The notes under the pieces: model-generated
Database searches by the model: none
Seen by the model: the letters and a program-made list of their open reading frames with translations, nothing else
What the model was told of the DNA's origin: nothing
Origin: an uncultured Opitutales bacterium
GTDB taxonomy: Bacteria; Verrucomicrobiota; Verrucomicrobiia; Opitutales; Intestinicryptomonadaceae
Length of the DNA stretch: 64,000 nucleotides
Direction of reading: 5' to 3'
NCBI GenBank assembly: GCA_934613645.1
Contig: CAKTTC010000004.1
Span: 62,001-126,000 of the forward strand
Position numbers and translations under genes: made by a program
In this document: piece by piece, positions 50,048-59,560 of the stretch
Layout of the letters: every line of letters starts with the position of its first letter
How positions within the stretch are numbered: the first letter of the stretch is position 1

Positions 50048-51715
50048 ATGAAAATCGGAATAGGACAAATCGACACCACAGCCGGCGACTTCGAAACTAA
50101 CGCGCGGAAAATTTTGGAGACCGCCGCAAGGCTCGCCGAAGCGGGCGCGGAGTTCGCGGTTTTTCCCGAATGCGCAATTTCGGGGTATCCGCTCAAAGAC
50201 TTGACGTGCTATAAAAAGTTCGTTGCGGCGGTGCAGCAGAAGTTGTGCGAAGTGGCGGAAAAAATCGCCATTCCCGCAGTCGTGGGTTGTCCGCGTCTGA
50301 CGGACGGCGCGGTGGGCGTTGCAAATTCGGCGTATTGGCTCGAAAACAAAACCGCCCGACTTGTTGCCGACAAAATGCTTCTGCCAAACTACGGCGCGGC
50401 CGACGACCCCCGCAATTTCGACGCGGGCGACAAGCTCGGGTTTGTCGATTTCAAAGGCCGCCGCATTTGCGTTACGATTTGCGAAGATATTTGGACTGTC
50501 GATTCCGTCGAGACCGCCCGCAGATATGAGGGCAGCTCCAAGCCGCTCGAGCTTTTGGCGCGCGAAAATCAAAACGGCGGCGCGCTCGACCTGCTTGTAA
50601 ACATTTCCGCAAGCGTGTTTTCTTCGGAAAACGACAACGTTCGCGGGCGCGGAAAACTGCTTTGCAAAGTTTCCGAAACCGCGGGCGCGCCGCTTTTGTG
50701 GTGCAACCTCGTAGGCGGCAACGACGATTTGGTTTTTGCGGGCGGCAGCTGCTATATAGACGCCGAAAAAAGCGTGTGCAAGACTTCGCCCAAATTCGCG
50801 GAGTCGGCAGAGGTGGTCGATACCGACACCCTTTCGGACTTCGACGGCGACGCGTTCGACTTCGCTGGAATTGCCGATGTCCGCAAGGCTCTCGTTATGG
50901 CGACGGCGGATTTCGTCAAAAAATGCGGCGCGCGCAAAGTTTTGCTGGGACTTAGCGGCGGGATTGATTCGGCAGTAGTGGCTGCAATAGCCGTTGAGGC
51001 GTTGGGGCGCGAAAACGTCATAGGCGTTTCAATGCCGTCGAAAATTTCGAGCCAGCACAGCAAAGACGACGCCGCCGCGCTGGCGCGCAATCTGGGAATT
51101 GAATTCCACACCGTGGGCATTGCCGAGATTGTCGCGGCTACGGAGGCGTCGCTCGCGCCCGTATTTGCGGGGCGCGCTCGGGACGTTACGGAGGAGAATA
51201 TACAGTCGCGCGCGCGCGGGCTTGTGCTTATGGCAATTTCCAACAAGTTCGGCGCGCTGGTGCTTACAACGGGCAACAAGAGCGAATGCGCCGTCGGCTA
51301 CTGCACGCTTTACGGCGACACCTGCGGCGGCTTCGCACCCATTTGCGACGTCTACAAAACCGACGTCTACAAACTTGCGCGTCTGATTAACGATTCCGCC
51401 GCGCGCGAAGTCATTCCGCAAAATACAATCGACAAACCGCCGTCGGCGGAGCTTCGTCCAGACCAGAAAGACGAGGATTCGCTGCCGCCATACGATTTGT
51501 TCGACGCCATTTTGCGGCTGCATATCGACAGGTTTATGTCGGTCTCGGAAATCGTCGAACGCGGCTTCGACAGGGCGGTTGTCGAGGACGTTGCGCGGAA
51601 GGTTGCGCGCGCCGAATACAAACGCAGCCAGTATCCGATTGGCCCGAAAGTGAGCGCGGTTGCATACGCCGCCGACAGGAAAATTCCCGTGGCGGCAAAA
51701 AGGGGAATGGAGTAA
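50048..51715 (+). CDS. nadE: Glutamine-dependent NAD+ synthetase
   Basis: Amidates deamido-NAD+ using glutamine. The 555-residue protein has an N-terminal nitrilase-type glutaminase with the triad E (VFPECAISGYPLKDL), K (DKMLLPNYG) and C (ICVTICEDIW). The C-terminal synthetase then shows the PP-loop LGLSGGIDSAVVAAIA (about 302-317), SMPSKISSQHSKDDA and NKSECAVGYCTLYGD. hemL begins 2 bases after the stop. A terminator lies just upstream. Confidence 0.96.
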   Translation: MKIGIGQIDTTAGDFETNARKILETAARLAEAGAEFAVFPECAISGYPLKDLTCYKKFVAAVQQKLCEVAEKIAIPAVVGCPRLTDGAVGVANSAYWLENKTARLVADKMLLPNYGAADDPRNFDAGDKLGFVDFKGRRICVTICEDIWTVDSVETARRYEGSSKPLELLARENQNGGALDLLVNISASVFSSENDNVRGRGKLLCKVSETAGAPLLWCNLVGGNDDLVFAGGSCYIDAEKSVCKTSPKFAESAEVVDTDTLSDFDGDAFDFAGIADVRKALVMATADFVKKCGARKVLLGLSGGIDSAVVAAIAVEALGRENVIGVSMPSKISSQHSKDDAAALARNLGIEFHTVGIAEIVAATEASLAPVFAGRARDVTEENIQSRARGLVLMAISNKFGALVLTTGNKSECAVGYCTLYGDTCGGFAPICDVYKTDVYKLARLINDSAAREVIPQNTIDKPPSAELRPDQKDEDSLPPYDLFDAILRLHIDRFMSVSEIVERGFDRAVVEDVARKVARAEYKRSQYPIGPKVSAVAYAADRKIPVAAKRGME

Positions 51716-51717
51716 AA

Positions 51718-52992
51718 ATGGATTCAAAACAGCTTTTCGAAGAATCGAAGAAATACATTTCGGGCGGGGTAAATTCGCCCGTGCGCGCGTTCGGCAACGT
51801 GGGCGGAACGCCGTTTTTCACGTCGAGCGTGGACGGCGCGCACATCAACACCTGCGACGGCAAAACGCTTGTGGATTTTGTCTGCACTTGGGGCCCCGCG
51901 CTTTTCGGGCACAACAATCCCGCAATTAAAGACGCGGTTGCGCGCGCTCTCGAAAACGGGACGTCGTTCGGCACGCCGTCGGAGGGAGAGCTTGAAATGG
52001 CGAAGCTCATTACGGAAATGATTCCCTGCGCCGAGCTTGTGCGAATGACAAACTCGGGCACGGAGGCCACGATGTCTTGCGTGCGCCTTGCGCGCGGTTG
52101 GACAAACCGCGATATTATTGTGAAGTTTTCGGGCTGCTACCACGGGCATTCCGACAGCCTGCTTGTAAAGGCGGGAAGCGGCGCGCTGACTTTCGGCAAC
52201 CCCGATTCCGCAGGCATTCCGCGCGACATAGCAAAGCTCACAATGGTTCTTCCCTTCAACGATTCCGACGCCGTTTCGGCGTGTTTCGAAAAATTCGGGG
52301 AGAAAATCGCCTGCGTGATTGTAGAGCCGTATCCGGCAAACGCGGGGCTTATTGTTCCCCGCGCGGGCTTCCTCAAGCACCTGCGCGACACCTGCACGAA
52401 ATACGGCTCGCTGCTTATTTTCGACGAAGTAATAACGGGCTTCCGCGTGGCGGCGGGCGGCGCGCAGGCGCGCGAAAACGTCCTGCCCGACCTGTGCGCG
52501 CTGGGCAAAATTATCGGCGGCGGACTGCCCGTGGGCGCGTTCTGCGGAAAGCGCGAAATTATGGAATACCTCGCCCCGCTCGGCCCTGTGTATCAGGCGG
52601 GAACGCTCAGCGGCAATCCCCTTGCAATGGCGGCGGGCGCGGCGGCGTTGCGGCTTGTAAAAAGCCAAAATCCGTATGCCGAGCTTGAGCTGAAGTCGAA
52701 GTTCATTGCTTCGGCAGTGCTTGAGGCGGCGGAGAAAAAGGGCATTGCGCTGCAAGTGCCGCTGGCGGCTTCGCTGTTTTCGTTCTTCTTCAACGACGAA
52801 CCCATTGTAAATCTCGACGCCGTGATGAGGTCGGACAAAGAGTCGTATAAAAAATTCTTCTTCGGCTGCCTTGAAGGCGGCGTGTATATAGCCCCGTCGC
52901 CGTTCGAAATAGCCTTTATGAGCACCGCCCATACAGCAGCCGACCTCGAGCGCGCCGCAGAAGTTATGCAGCGCAGCATTGGGGCAATATAA
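51718..52992 (+). CDS. hemL: Glutamate-1-semialdehyde 2,1-aminomutase
   Basis: PLP enzyme producing 5-aminolevulinate in the C5 tetrapyrrole route. The 424-residue protein has YISGGVNSPVRAF, MTNSGTEATMSCVRLARG, FDEVITGFR and the PLP-lysine in LGKIIGGGLPVGAFCG, followed by GTLSGNPLAMAAG. Two bases after nadE. With hemB at 60.4 kb it indicates the C5 pathway; a glutamyl-tRNA reductase is not in this window. Confidence 0.96.
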   Translation: MDSKQLFEESKKYISGGVNSPVRAFGNVGGTPFFTSSVDGAHINTCDGKTLVDFVCTWGPALFGHNNPAIKDAVARALENGTSFGTPSEGELEMAKLITEMIPCAELVRMTNSGTEATMSCVRLARGWTNRDIIVKFSGCYHGHSDSLLVKAGSGALTFGNPDSAGIPRDIAKLTMVLPFNDSDAVSACFEKFGEKIACVIVEPYPANAGLIVPRAGFLKHLRDTCTKYGSLLIFDEVITGFRVAAGGAQARENVLPDLCALGKIIGGGLPVGAFCGKREIMEYLAPLGPVYQAGTLSGNPLAMAAGAAALRLVKSQNPYAELELKSKFIASAVLEAAEKKGIALQVPLAASLFSFFFNDEPIVNLDAVMRSDKESYKKFFFGCLEGGVYIAPSPFEIAFMSTAHTAADLERAAEVMQRSIGAI

Positions 52993-53048
52993 AACAGTAA
53001 AGTTTTGTATTGCTTTTGCGCCGCCGTTTTCATAGGATTTCAATTCTT

Positions 53049-54836
53049 ATGAAAAAGGTAATTATATGTTTGGGTTATGTTGTTTGCGCTCTCTTCGGGG
53101 GCGTAAACGCGTTCGCCGCCGCGGATTCGGTAAAGATTGTCCTGAATCTGGAGGACGGCAAAACTACGTCTTATGAGGCGAAGCTTCAGAAGACGGGAGA
53201 CGATACGCGCAGGCTCGTCATTCCCTTCAACAAATTGGGTGCGCGCTGGTCGGCAATAAAGCGGCTCGACGTAATAAACCCCGACTCCGTCGCGGCGAAG
53301 GGCGACGACGGCTACTGGGTTTTGTCATACGGCGGATTGGGAACTTTCCGCTTCGACAACGGCTCGTTTTCGCTGAAGTGCAACAGAATGCCCCTCTACG
53401 GCTTCAAAAAGGGCGACGAGGCGTTTGTCGCCATTATGAAGACCCTCAAGTATGAGTTTTCCACGGAAATCAGGGTGGAAAACGGCGTCTATACGGTATT
53501 TCCCGCTTTCTACATCAACGCAATCGGAATGCCTCCGTATGAGGACATCGTTATTGACTACACGTATTTCAAGGGCAAAAAGGCGAACTATTCCTCCATG
53601 GGCAAGGCATACCGCAAGTATCAGCTTGAGCGCGGCGAGGTCGTTCCCCTGCGCGAACGCATAAAGGGCAACCCCAAATTGCAATACACGGCGGAAGCTC
53701 CGTTTTTCAAAATCAGAATGGCGTCGTTCATGCGCCGCAGCGAAACAAAGCTCAACCGCGGCTACTATTGGAAAGACGTCGACGCGCCCAATATCCAAAA
53801 ATACCACACTTTCGACGAAATGAAAGCCCTCCTCAAAAAGCTGAAGGAAGCGGGCATCGAAAAGGGCGATTTCATTTTGACGAACTGGAACTGGCGTTCC
53901 AACGGACGTTGCCCCATTTACGGCGTTGCCGAACCCGAACTGGGCGGCAATGCAAAATGCCGCGAGGTCACGAAATTCGGAAAGGACTTGGGCTTCCAAA
54001 TTTCAGCCCACATTTTGCACACCGAAAACTACACAGTCTCTCCTGCATTCAACAAGGACGACTTGGCTTTGCAGCTTGACGGCGGGTATATCCACTACGA
54101 CGGAATGGGCGGCGAGGCGTATCGGCCGTGCTTCAAGCAGGTCTACTACAAGCAGGTTCTGGAGAACTACACAAACATGCAGCAGCTCGGCTTCAACGGG
54201 CCGCTTCATATCGACGTTACGAGCGCAATCACGCCCTATCCGTGCTTCAATCTCAACCACCCATGCACGCGCAAAGACTGCGCGTTCTACATGAACCAGA
54301 TTGGGCTGCTCTCGAGGGGGTTCTTCGGCGGATTCACTTCCGAGGCGGGCTGCGACCAAGTCGCCAACACGCTCGACTACGTTCTCTACGCCAACACTTG
54401 GACTATGAGCAGCCCGACCCGCGGGCGCACCGTGCTTGAAGACTACACCGTCCCTCTCTGGCAGATTGCCTACCACGGAATCATAATGAGCAATCCGTTT
54501 TTCGAGTCGCTCGACTATTGGCGCGGCGGCAGAAAAAACAACGAAGCTCGTCTGAAGGCGGTCGAATTCGGCGCGAGAATGTCGTGCTACGGCGCGTTCG
54601 ACTCTTTCCAGCCGACCGACAACCAAAAACTTGCCCTGCTCAAGGAGGCCTACGACGACTACATGCAGCTTCAGTATCTTCAATACGAGTTTATGGAAGA
54701 CCACCGCAAGCTCGCCGACGGCGTATTTAGAATCCGCTATTCCGACGGCTCGGTGATAGTTGTAAACTACACCGACAAGCCTTTCGAATACAAAAAGGGC
54801 GTAGTTTCGGCAAAAGACTACAAACTCTTTAAGTAA
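53049..54836 (+). CDS. Secreted glycosidase-like protein, possible DUF5696/GH101-like barrel
   Basis: The 595-residue protein has a signal peptide (MKKVIICLGYVVCALFGGVNAFA). The first 200 residues are beta-rich. A barrel-like region follows, with FDEMKALLKKLKEAGI, DFILTNWNWRSNGRCPI and HYDGMGGEAYRPCFKQVYY. FNGPLHIDVTSAITPYPCFNL and GFTSEAGCDQVANTLDYVLYAN come next; D and E of these last two are candidate catalytic residues. C-terminal part is beta-rich (FRIRYSDGSVIVVNYTDKP). I base the family on general resemblance to retaining alpha-glycan hydrolases and cannot check it. It follows hemL after 56 bases but has no apparent metabolic tie to it. Confidence 0.6.
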   Translation: MKKVIICLGYVVCALFGGVNAFAAADSVKIVLNLEDGKTTSYEAKLQKTGDDTRRLVIPFNKLGARWSAIKRLDVINPDSVAAKGDDGYWVLSYGGLGTFRFDNGSFSLKCNRMPLYGFKKGDEAFVAIMKTLKYEFSTEIRVENGVYTVFPAFYINAIGMPPYEDIVIDYTYFKGKKANYSSMGKAYRKYQLERGEVVPLRERIKGNPKLQYTAEAPFFKIRMASFMRRSETKLNRGYYWKDVDAPNIQKYHTFDEMKALLKKLKEAGIEKGDFILTNWNWRSNGRCPIYGVAEPELGGNAKCREVTKFGKDLGFQISAHILHTENYTVSPAFNKDDLALQLDGGYIHYDGMGGEAYRPCFKQVYYKQVLENYTNMQQLGFNGPLHIDVTSAITPYPCFNLNHPCTRKDCAFYMNQIGLLSRGFFGGFTSEAGCDQVANTLDYVLYANTWTMSSPTRGRTVLEDYTVPLWQIAYHGIIMSNPFFESLDYWRGGRKNNEARLKAVEFGARMSCYGAFDSFQPTDNQKLALLKEAYDDYMQLQYLQYEFMEDHRKLADGVFRIRYSDGSVIVVNYTDKPFEYKKGVVSAKDYKLFK

Positions 54837-55013
54837 AATTTAGGGCTAAGCGGGGGCGGGCAATTTTACGTTGTCCGCCTCGGCGCGTCAAAGGGACTGT
54901 TCCGCACTGCGGGCTTTGCGCGCCGCCGTTTTGCGCGCGCATAAAAAATAAAAGTATGGACTTGCCCGAAACAAATATTTTATATTTGCGTCAAACATTA
55001 ACAGGAGGCGTAG

Positions 55014-56102
55014 ATGAGAATTTTGTTTTTGATAGCGGCTTTGCTGGCGGCGGGCTTTGTGCGCGCAGATTCAGACCGTCCGAAAATAGCGGTTGTTGCG
55101 GGAAGCGACTGCCCCGTGCCCGCGCTTGCGGGGCGCACGGCGGCGTTGAAATCGGAGCTTGAGGCGCGCTTGGCGTCGGCGGGCTTTGCGGTAGTTGATT
55201 TGTCAATGCAGACAAAGACTCTCGGCGAGTTCCTCTCTTCGGGTGGGCTGCCGAAAGCCGAAGACGGGTTGTTTTCAAAGGCGTCGGCGTTGCGCGTTTG
55301 CGAGATGTCGGGCGCGGACTGTCTGCTTGTGGCGAAGTATTCGCAGTATCTGAAAGCGGTCAAAAAGTTTTCGGGCTACGGGATTAAAACGGAAAACGCC
55401 GTCTACACGCTCGGGGCGAACTACGCCGTCTATGCGGCGGGCGAAAGCGTTTCGGGCGGTGCAGTGGAGGCCTCCAAAACGGTTCGCGCGTCGGAGTCGG
55501 GCGGCGAAATTCCCGAGGACGTTTTGGGCGAACTTGTCGCGGACGTTTCGCGGCAGATGGCAGCAGCCGCTGCTTCGGGGAAGTCGGCGTTGGTGAAAAA
55601 ACAGGCGTCGGCATTGTGCGAGGTTGCGTTCGAATTTTCCGTAGAGGACTTGTTCTTCCCGCAGATAAAGTCGGAGAACGGGCAATACGTTCTTACGGGC
55701 GATTGCGCGCCCGCAAACATCGGTTTGGTTAACGCCCAAATAGACGGCGTTGCGCGCCCGCTCGGCGAAAAAACGGTGCTTTCAAAGGGGCTTCACAAGC
55801 TGAAAATCAGGCAGCCCGACATTGCCGATTTCGACGCCGACATTCTCGTTTCGGGCGAGGCGGGGCAGAAATTCGCCTTCCGTCTGAGTCTCGACGCCGC
55901 GGCGCGCGCGCGTATGCGCGGCGATATGGAATTTTTGCAGTCGCTCAAAGACAGGTCGGCGCAAACGCTCGACCGCCGCATAATCACCGAGGCGGAAGCG
56001 GAACGCTTGCGCGGTTTGGCGAAGAAGTTCGGGCAGTCGGGAATAAAAATCGACGCAAAGGAGTTTCCAGAGGTGAAATTGCAGAGTATTTTCGGACAAT
56101 AA
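55014..56102 (+). CDS. Secreted protein with a CsgG/TolB-like N-terminal domain and a PEGA-like domain
   Basis: The 362-residue protein has a signal peptide (MRILFLIAALLAAGFVRA) and a consensus SD AGGAGG 8 bases upstream. Residues 20-180 read like the alternating helix-strand fold of CsgG-type proteins (KIAVVAGSDCP...ELEARLASAGFAVVDLS, CEMSGADCLLVAKYSQYL). Residues 230-280 (AQIDGVARPLGEKTVLSKGLHKLKI) resemble a PEGA motif. The C-terminal 80 residues are helical. It heads a run of six same-strand envelope genes ending at 59.7 kb. Function unknown; likely periplasmic partner of the next gene. Confidence 0.6.
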   Translation: MRILFLIAALLAAGFVRADSDRPKIAVVAGSDCPVPALAGRTAALKSELEARLASAGFAVVDLSMQTKTLGEFLSSGGLPKAEDGLFSKASALRVCEMSGADCLLVAKYSQYLKAVKKFSGYGIKTENAVYTLGANYAVYAAGESVSGGAVEASKTVRASESGGEIPEDVLGELVADVSRQMAAAAASGKSALVKKQASALCEVAFEFSVEDLFFPQIKSENGQYVLTGDCAPANIGLVNAQIDGVARPLGEKTVLSKGLHKLKIRQPDIADFDADILVSGEAGQKFAFRLSLDAAARARMRGDMEFLQSLKDRSAQTLDRRIITEAEAERLRGLAKKFGQSGIKIDAKEFPEVKLQSIFGQ

Positions 56103-56120
56103 AAAGAAGGAGATTTTAAG

Positions 56121-57041
56121 ATGAAAAAATTGTTGGTATTTTTTACGGTTTTGTTCGCCGCCGCGGCGGTTTTTGCAAAGCCCGTGCGCAAAAACGCAAT
56201 GGCTGTGGTGAAGGTTTCGGCAACGCAGGCGTGCGCAAAGCTTGCAAAGAAAAACGCGTCGGAGGATTCGCTCGGGCGGTTTGTTGAGGCCATAGCCGAC
56301 GGGCTGCCCGCCGACTTCGCCTCAACGGGAGTAGTCAAGGTGGTTTCGCGCTCGGCAATAGACTCCGTTTTGAAGGAGCAGAATTTCGGCGAGTCGGGCA
56401 ACGTTGACAAGTCTACCGCTTCGCAGGCGGGAAAGCTTTTGGGCGCGCGATACATCGTAACTGTCGTGGTGCGCGACTTTCAGGATTTCAAGGACAAGGC
56501 GCATTTTGCAACGCTCGCGCAGAGCGACGAACTCCGAAAGGTGCGCGTCAACGTAGCCGCCAATGTAATCGACACCAAAACGGGCGAGATTGTCCACGGC
56601 GGAACGCTCGCAATTGAGGGAAGCGACAGGTCAATGAAGCACGACGCTTCCGTGCAGTCGGGCGGCGAAATGACCGACGCCGTTGTTGTTATGCTTGCCG
56701 ATACCGTAAACAAAACGCTTGCGCGCAACATTGTAAACCACCTCTTCCCTCCGAAAATTACGTCGATAAAAAACGGCGTTGCCTCAATCAACAGGGGCGA
56801 AGGCGCGGGCGTTGAAGTCGGCGACGAGTTCGAAGTTTACGCGGCGGGAGGCAAGGTAGTCGATTCCGATTCGGGCAAAAATCTCGGCGATGTGGAGGAG
56901 ACAAAGGGGCGCATAAAAGTAATTTCCGTTTCGGCAAAATCCGCCAAGGCGAAGATTGTCGAAAACGGCGGCGTCAAAAAGGGGCAGCTTGTCCGCCCGC
57001 TTAAAAAGGGCGCGGCGAAGCAGCGCGTTGTTGAAATTTAG
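56121..57041 (+). CDS. CsgG/HfaB-like curli-type secreted protein
   Basis: The 306-residue protein has a signal peptide (MKKLLVFFTVLFAAAAVFAK) and no obvious lipobox cysteine. The N-terminal two-thirds resemble CsgG: ASTGVVKVVSRSAIDSVLKEQNF, STASQAGKLLGARYIVTVVV and IDTKTGEIVHGG. The C-terminal third (SINRGEGAGVEVGDEFEVYAAG...AKAKIVENGGVKKGQLV) resembles the FlgT-C type domain seen in related envelope proteins. It follows the previous gene by 18 bases with an AAGAAGGAG SD. Neighbours (COG3014, YcfL and LpoB types) match a gene set seen in Gammaproteobacteria. Confidence 0.75.
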   Translation: MKKLLVFFTVLFAAAAVFAKPVRKNAMAVVKVSATQACAKLAKKNASEDSLGRFVEAIADGLPADFASTGVVKVVSRSAIDSVLKEQNFGESGNVDKSTASQAGKLLGARYIVTVVVRDFQDFKDKAHFATLAQSDELRKVRVNVAANVIDTKTGEIVHGGTLAIEGSDRSMKHDASVQSGGEMTDAVVVMLADTVNKTLARNIVNHLFPPKITSIKNGVASINRGEGAGVEVGDEFEVYAAGGKVVDSDSGKNLGDVEETKGRIKVISVSAKSAKAKIVENGGVKKGQLVRPLKKGAAKQRVVEI

Positions 57042-57074
57042 CTAAGTTGCGGTGCGCTGCAGTGCACGGTTGAA

Positions 57075-58538
57075 ATGAATTTTTTCAGGACAGTTTCGGC
57101 GTGGACGGTTCTTGTCGCGGTTTCGGGGTGCGCAACCTACACGAGCCAAACAGAACACCTCAGGCGCGACTGGGGCGCGGGCAACACTTCGTCCGCGTTC
57201 GCCGAAGTTTCCGAATGCGAGTCCGACCGCCGCGACAGCGTGGACGCGCTTGTCTGGAAGCTCGAGCGCGGCGCAATAGCACGCGCCGACGGGAATCTGC
57301 ACGACAGCGTAAAGTCGTTCGAATCGGCGCACGCAGACATTGCCGCGTTTGAGTCTGCGCCCGAAATAAGCCTTTCGCGCGAGACCGAGGCTTTTCTTAC
57401 AAACCGCTCGTTCCTCCCCTACAAAGGCTACAACTACGACAAAATTATGGCGTGCGCATACCTCGCGCTCGACTACATCGAGCTTGGCGATTTCGACTCG
57501 GCGCGCGTGCAGATAAAGCGAATCGAAAACTACCAAGCCGACGCCGTGCGCCAAAACGCCGCGCGCATAGAACGCGAGCGCAAAGCGTTGCAGGACGCCG
57601 CCGACAAGCGCGACGCAGCCTCGGCGGAGCGCGCGCGGGCGGTTGCCGAACGCTCGGCGGAATTCCGAAAATTCTATCCCGACCGTTCGTGCGGGCGCGC
57701 AACACGTCCGTATGAGAACCCTTTCGCCTACTGGGTTTCGGGCGCGTTTTTAGCGCACGCGGGCGAAGACATGCGCGATGTCGAGCGCGCTCAGGATATG
57801 TTCCGAATAGGCGGTTCGCTTGCCGACACCCCGTCTTCGGTGTTCGCCCAAGACTACAAAATGTGCGAGGCAATTCTTTCGGGCGGAAAAACAGTTCCCC
57901 AAACATACGTCGTTTTCGAGACGGGTTGCGCGCCAATCCGCAGGCAGTTCAGGCTCGACCTTCCGCTGTTTGTTGCGGGCGAAAACCTGCCGCACGTTGC
58001 GGTGAATTTTCCGTATTTGTCGGCGCGCGACAGCTTCAGAAAATCGGTTGCGGTTTCGGCGGACGGCAAAACGCATTCGCTTGAAACGGTTGCCGACATG
58101 GACGAAATTATCGGGCTTGAGTTCGAAAACGAGCTTCCGTTGGTCATAACAAAAACGCTGCTTTCGGCGGCGGCAAAGGCAACCGCGCAGTATTTTGCCG
58201 CGCGGGCGGCGGGCGGCGACTGGGGCGTTTTGGTGAACATTGCAGGCGGCGTATACCAGTCTTTGGTCAACGACGCCGACCTGCGCACTTGGACGACGCT
58301 CCCAAAAAAAATCATGATTGCCCGCTTCGACACTCCGCCCGACGGAATCGTGAAAATCGACGGAACGCAGGTGCGCGTCAATCCCGACTGCGCAAACATC
58401 GTGTTTGTAAAAAGCATGTCGGCGGGCGGAAAAATTTCCGTTCGCTCTGCGTCGTTTGCAAAAAGCGGCGGTGCAAGTGCGGGCGGCTCGGCGGAGGCGT
58501 CGAAAAAACTTGCCAACTCCGCGGGGGCGGCTAAGTAG
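57075..58538 (+). CDS. COG3014-like lipoprotein
   Basis: The 487-residue protein has an N-terminal VAVSGCATYTSQ lipobox. The first half is helical with tandem-repeat character (ALVWKLERGAIARADGNLHDSV, YDKIMACAYLALDYIELGDF and a charged coiled coil around 150-200). The C-terminal half carries AKATAQYFAARAAGGDWGVLVNIAGG and TWTTLPKKIMIARF, a pattern I associate with COG3014 proteins. In other bacteria that family is found beside YcfL and LpoB genes, and the next two genes here are of those types. Ends in an Ala/Ser-rich tail. Predicted envelope-anchored; role unknown. Confidence 0.72.
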   Translation: MNFFRTVSAWTVLVAVSGCATYTSQTEHLRRDWGAGNTSSAFAEVSECESDRRDSVDALVWKLERGAIARADGNLHDSVKSFESAHADIAAFESAPEISLSRETEAFLTNRSFLPYKGYNYDKIMACAYLALDYIELGDFDSARVQIKRIENYQADAVRQNAARIERERKALQDAADKRDAASAERARAVAERSAEFRKFYPDRSCGRATRPYENPFAYWVSGAFLAHAGEDMRDVERAQDMFRIGGSLADTPSSVFAQDYKMCEAILSGGKTVPQTYVVFETGCAPIRRQFRLDLPLFVAGENLPHVAVNFPYLSARDSFRKSVAVSADGKTHSLETVADMDEIIGLEFENELPLVITKTLLSAAAKATAQYFAARAAGGDWGVLVNIAGGVYQSLVNDADLRTWTTLPKKIMIARFDTPPDGIVKIDGTQVRVNPDCANIVFVKSMSAGGKISVRSASFAKSGGASAGGSAEASKKLANSAGAAK

Positions 58539-58566
58539 TCTTTCGAAAAACTAAAAAAGGAGAATC

Positions 58567-58974
58567 ATGAAAAAATCTGTTGTGGCTTTGTTATTGATTG
58601 CGTTGCTGGGCGGGTGTGCTTCGGTAAATATGTTCGAGCCCGCCGAGCCGCAGGCGCGTTCGCAGATGGCCGACCACAAACGCATAATTTCCGACGGCGA
58701 GCTTGACAATTACGCCCGCGTTGTGGACATAAACCAAGCGACCGTCGGCGGGCTGCTGAAAGTGCAGGCAAAACTGCTGAACACTTCGGCGGCGGAAAGA
58801 AAAATCAGGTATAAATTCGTATGGCTCGACGCGCAGGGTATGGAGGTTTCGGGCGTAAATTCCGTCTGGAACGTGCTCGAGCTTTCTTCCGCCGAGGCGG
58901 TTTTCATTTCGTCGGTCGCGCCGACTCCGAACGCAAGGGATTTCATTCTGAAGCTCCTGCCCGACGAACGCTAA
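58567..58974 (+). CDS. YcfL family lipoprotein (DUF1425)
   Basis: The 135-residue protein has a lipobox (LLGGCASV) at about residue 14-21. The mature domain holds ATVGGLLKVQAKLLNTSAAERKIRYKFVWLDAQGMEV; this stretch, with its paired strands and the YKFVW.D..G centre, is the YcfL hallmark. An AAGGAG SD lies 4 bases before the ATG. Between the COG3014-like and LpoB-like genes (28 and 25 base gaps), which suggests co-expression. Function unknown in all species I know. Confidence 0.8.
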   Translation: MKKSVVALLLIALLGGCASVNMFEPAEPQARSQMADHKRIISDGELDNYARVVDINQATVGGLLKVQAKLLNTSAAERKIRYKFVWLDAQGMEVSGVNSVWNVLELSSAEAVFISSVAPTPNARDFILKLLPDER

Positions 58975-58999
58975 TTCAACAAAAAACAAAGGGTTTTAC

Positions 59000-59557
59000 A
59001 TGAAAAAATCAATTATGCTTTTGGCGGTTGCCGCAGCGGCGATTGCCGTTTCGGGCTGCTCCACGAAGGGAAAGTATGTCGACGCCGACAAGTCGGGGGT
59101 AATCGGCACGGGCGTGAACATTCAGGATTTCAACTCTGCGGCGGCCTCTCTTGTAAACGATTTGCTCGCTTCGGGCGCGCTCGAGCGCACAAACCTTAAA
59201 ATGCCCATAAAGCTGCTTGTAAGCAGGATAAAAAGCGACGTTTCAGAGCCGATAAACAGGGAGCTTCTCACCAACCAAATTTGCATGGCTCTGAACAATT
59301 CGGGCAAGGCAATCGCCGTAAAGGACGACCCCGCCACAAAGGAGCTTTATCTCGCCGAGGCGCGCAAGTTGGGCGCGGAAACATCGCTGCCGAAAATCAC
59401 CCTCACAGGCTCAATCAGCCAGATAAACGCCGCCGACAGCGACGTAAAGCAGGTCACATACGTCTTTGCGGTCGAGGTAAACTACCGCGGCAACTCAATC
59501 TGGATGGGGCAGAAGCAGATTACAAAGCAGTTCGGCAAAACTCTATTCGGAATGTAG
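59000..59557 (+). CDS. lpoB: LpoB-like penicillin-binding protein activator lipoprotein
   Basis: The 185-residue protein has a lipobox IAVSGCSTKG. The LpoB core follows: TGVNIQDFNSAAASLVNDLL, KLLVSRIKSDVSEPINRELLTNQICMAL and TLTGSISQINAADSD...YVFAVEVNYRGNSIWMGQKQITKQ, a TolB-N/CsgG-like fold. In Enterobacteria LpoB reaches through the murein to activate PBP1b; the long flexible N-terminal linker of E. coli LpoB is absent here. Its role with this organism's class A PBPs is inferred. Confidence 0.8.
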   Translation: MKKSIMLLAVAAAAIAVSGCSTKGKYVDADKSGVIGTGVNIQDFNSAAASLVNDLLASGALERTNLKMPIKLLVSRIKSDVSEPINRELLTNQICMALNNSGKAIAVKDDPATKELYLAEARKLGAETSLPKITLTGSISQINAADSDVKQVTYVFAVEVNYRGNSIWMGQKQITKQFGKTLFGM

Positions 59558-59560
59558 CGT

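Noticed and set aside
51724..53043. A 439-codon minus-strand open frame opposite hemL
   Set aside because: Antisense shadow of the hemL gene, which has all catalytic motifs.
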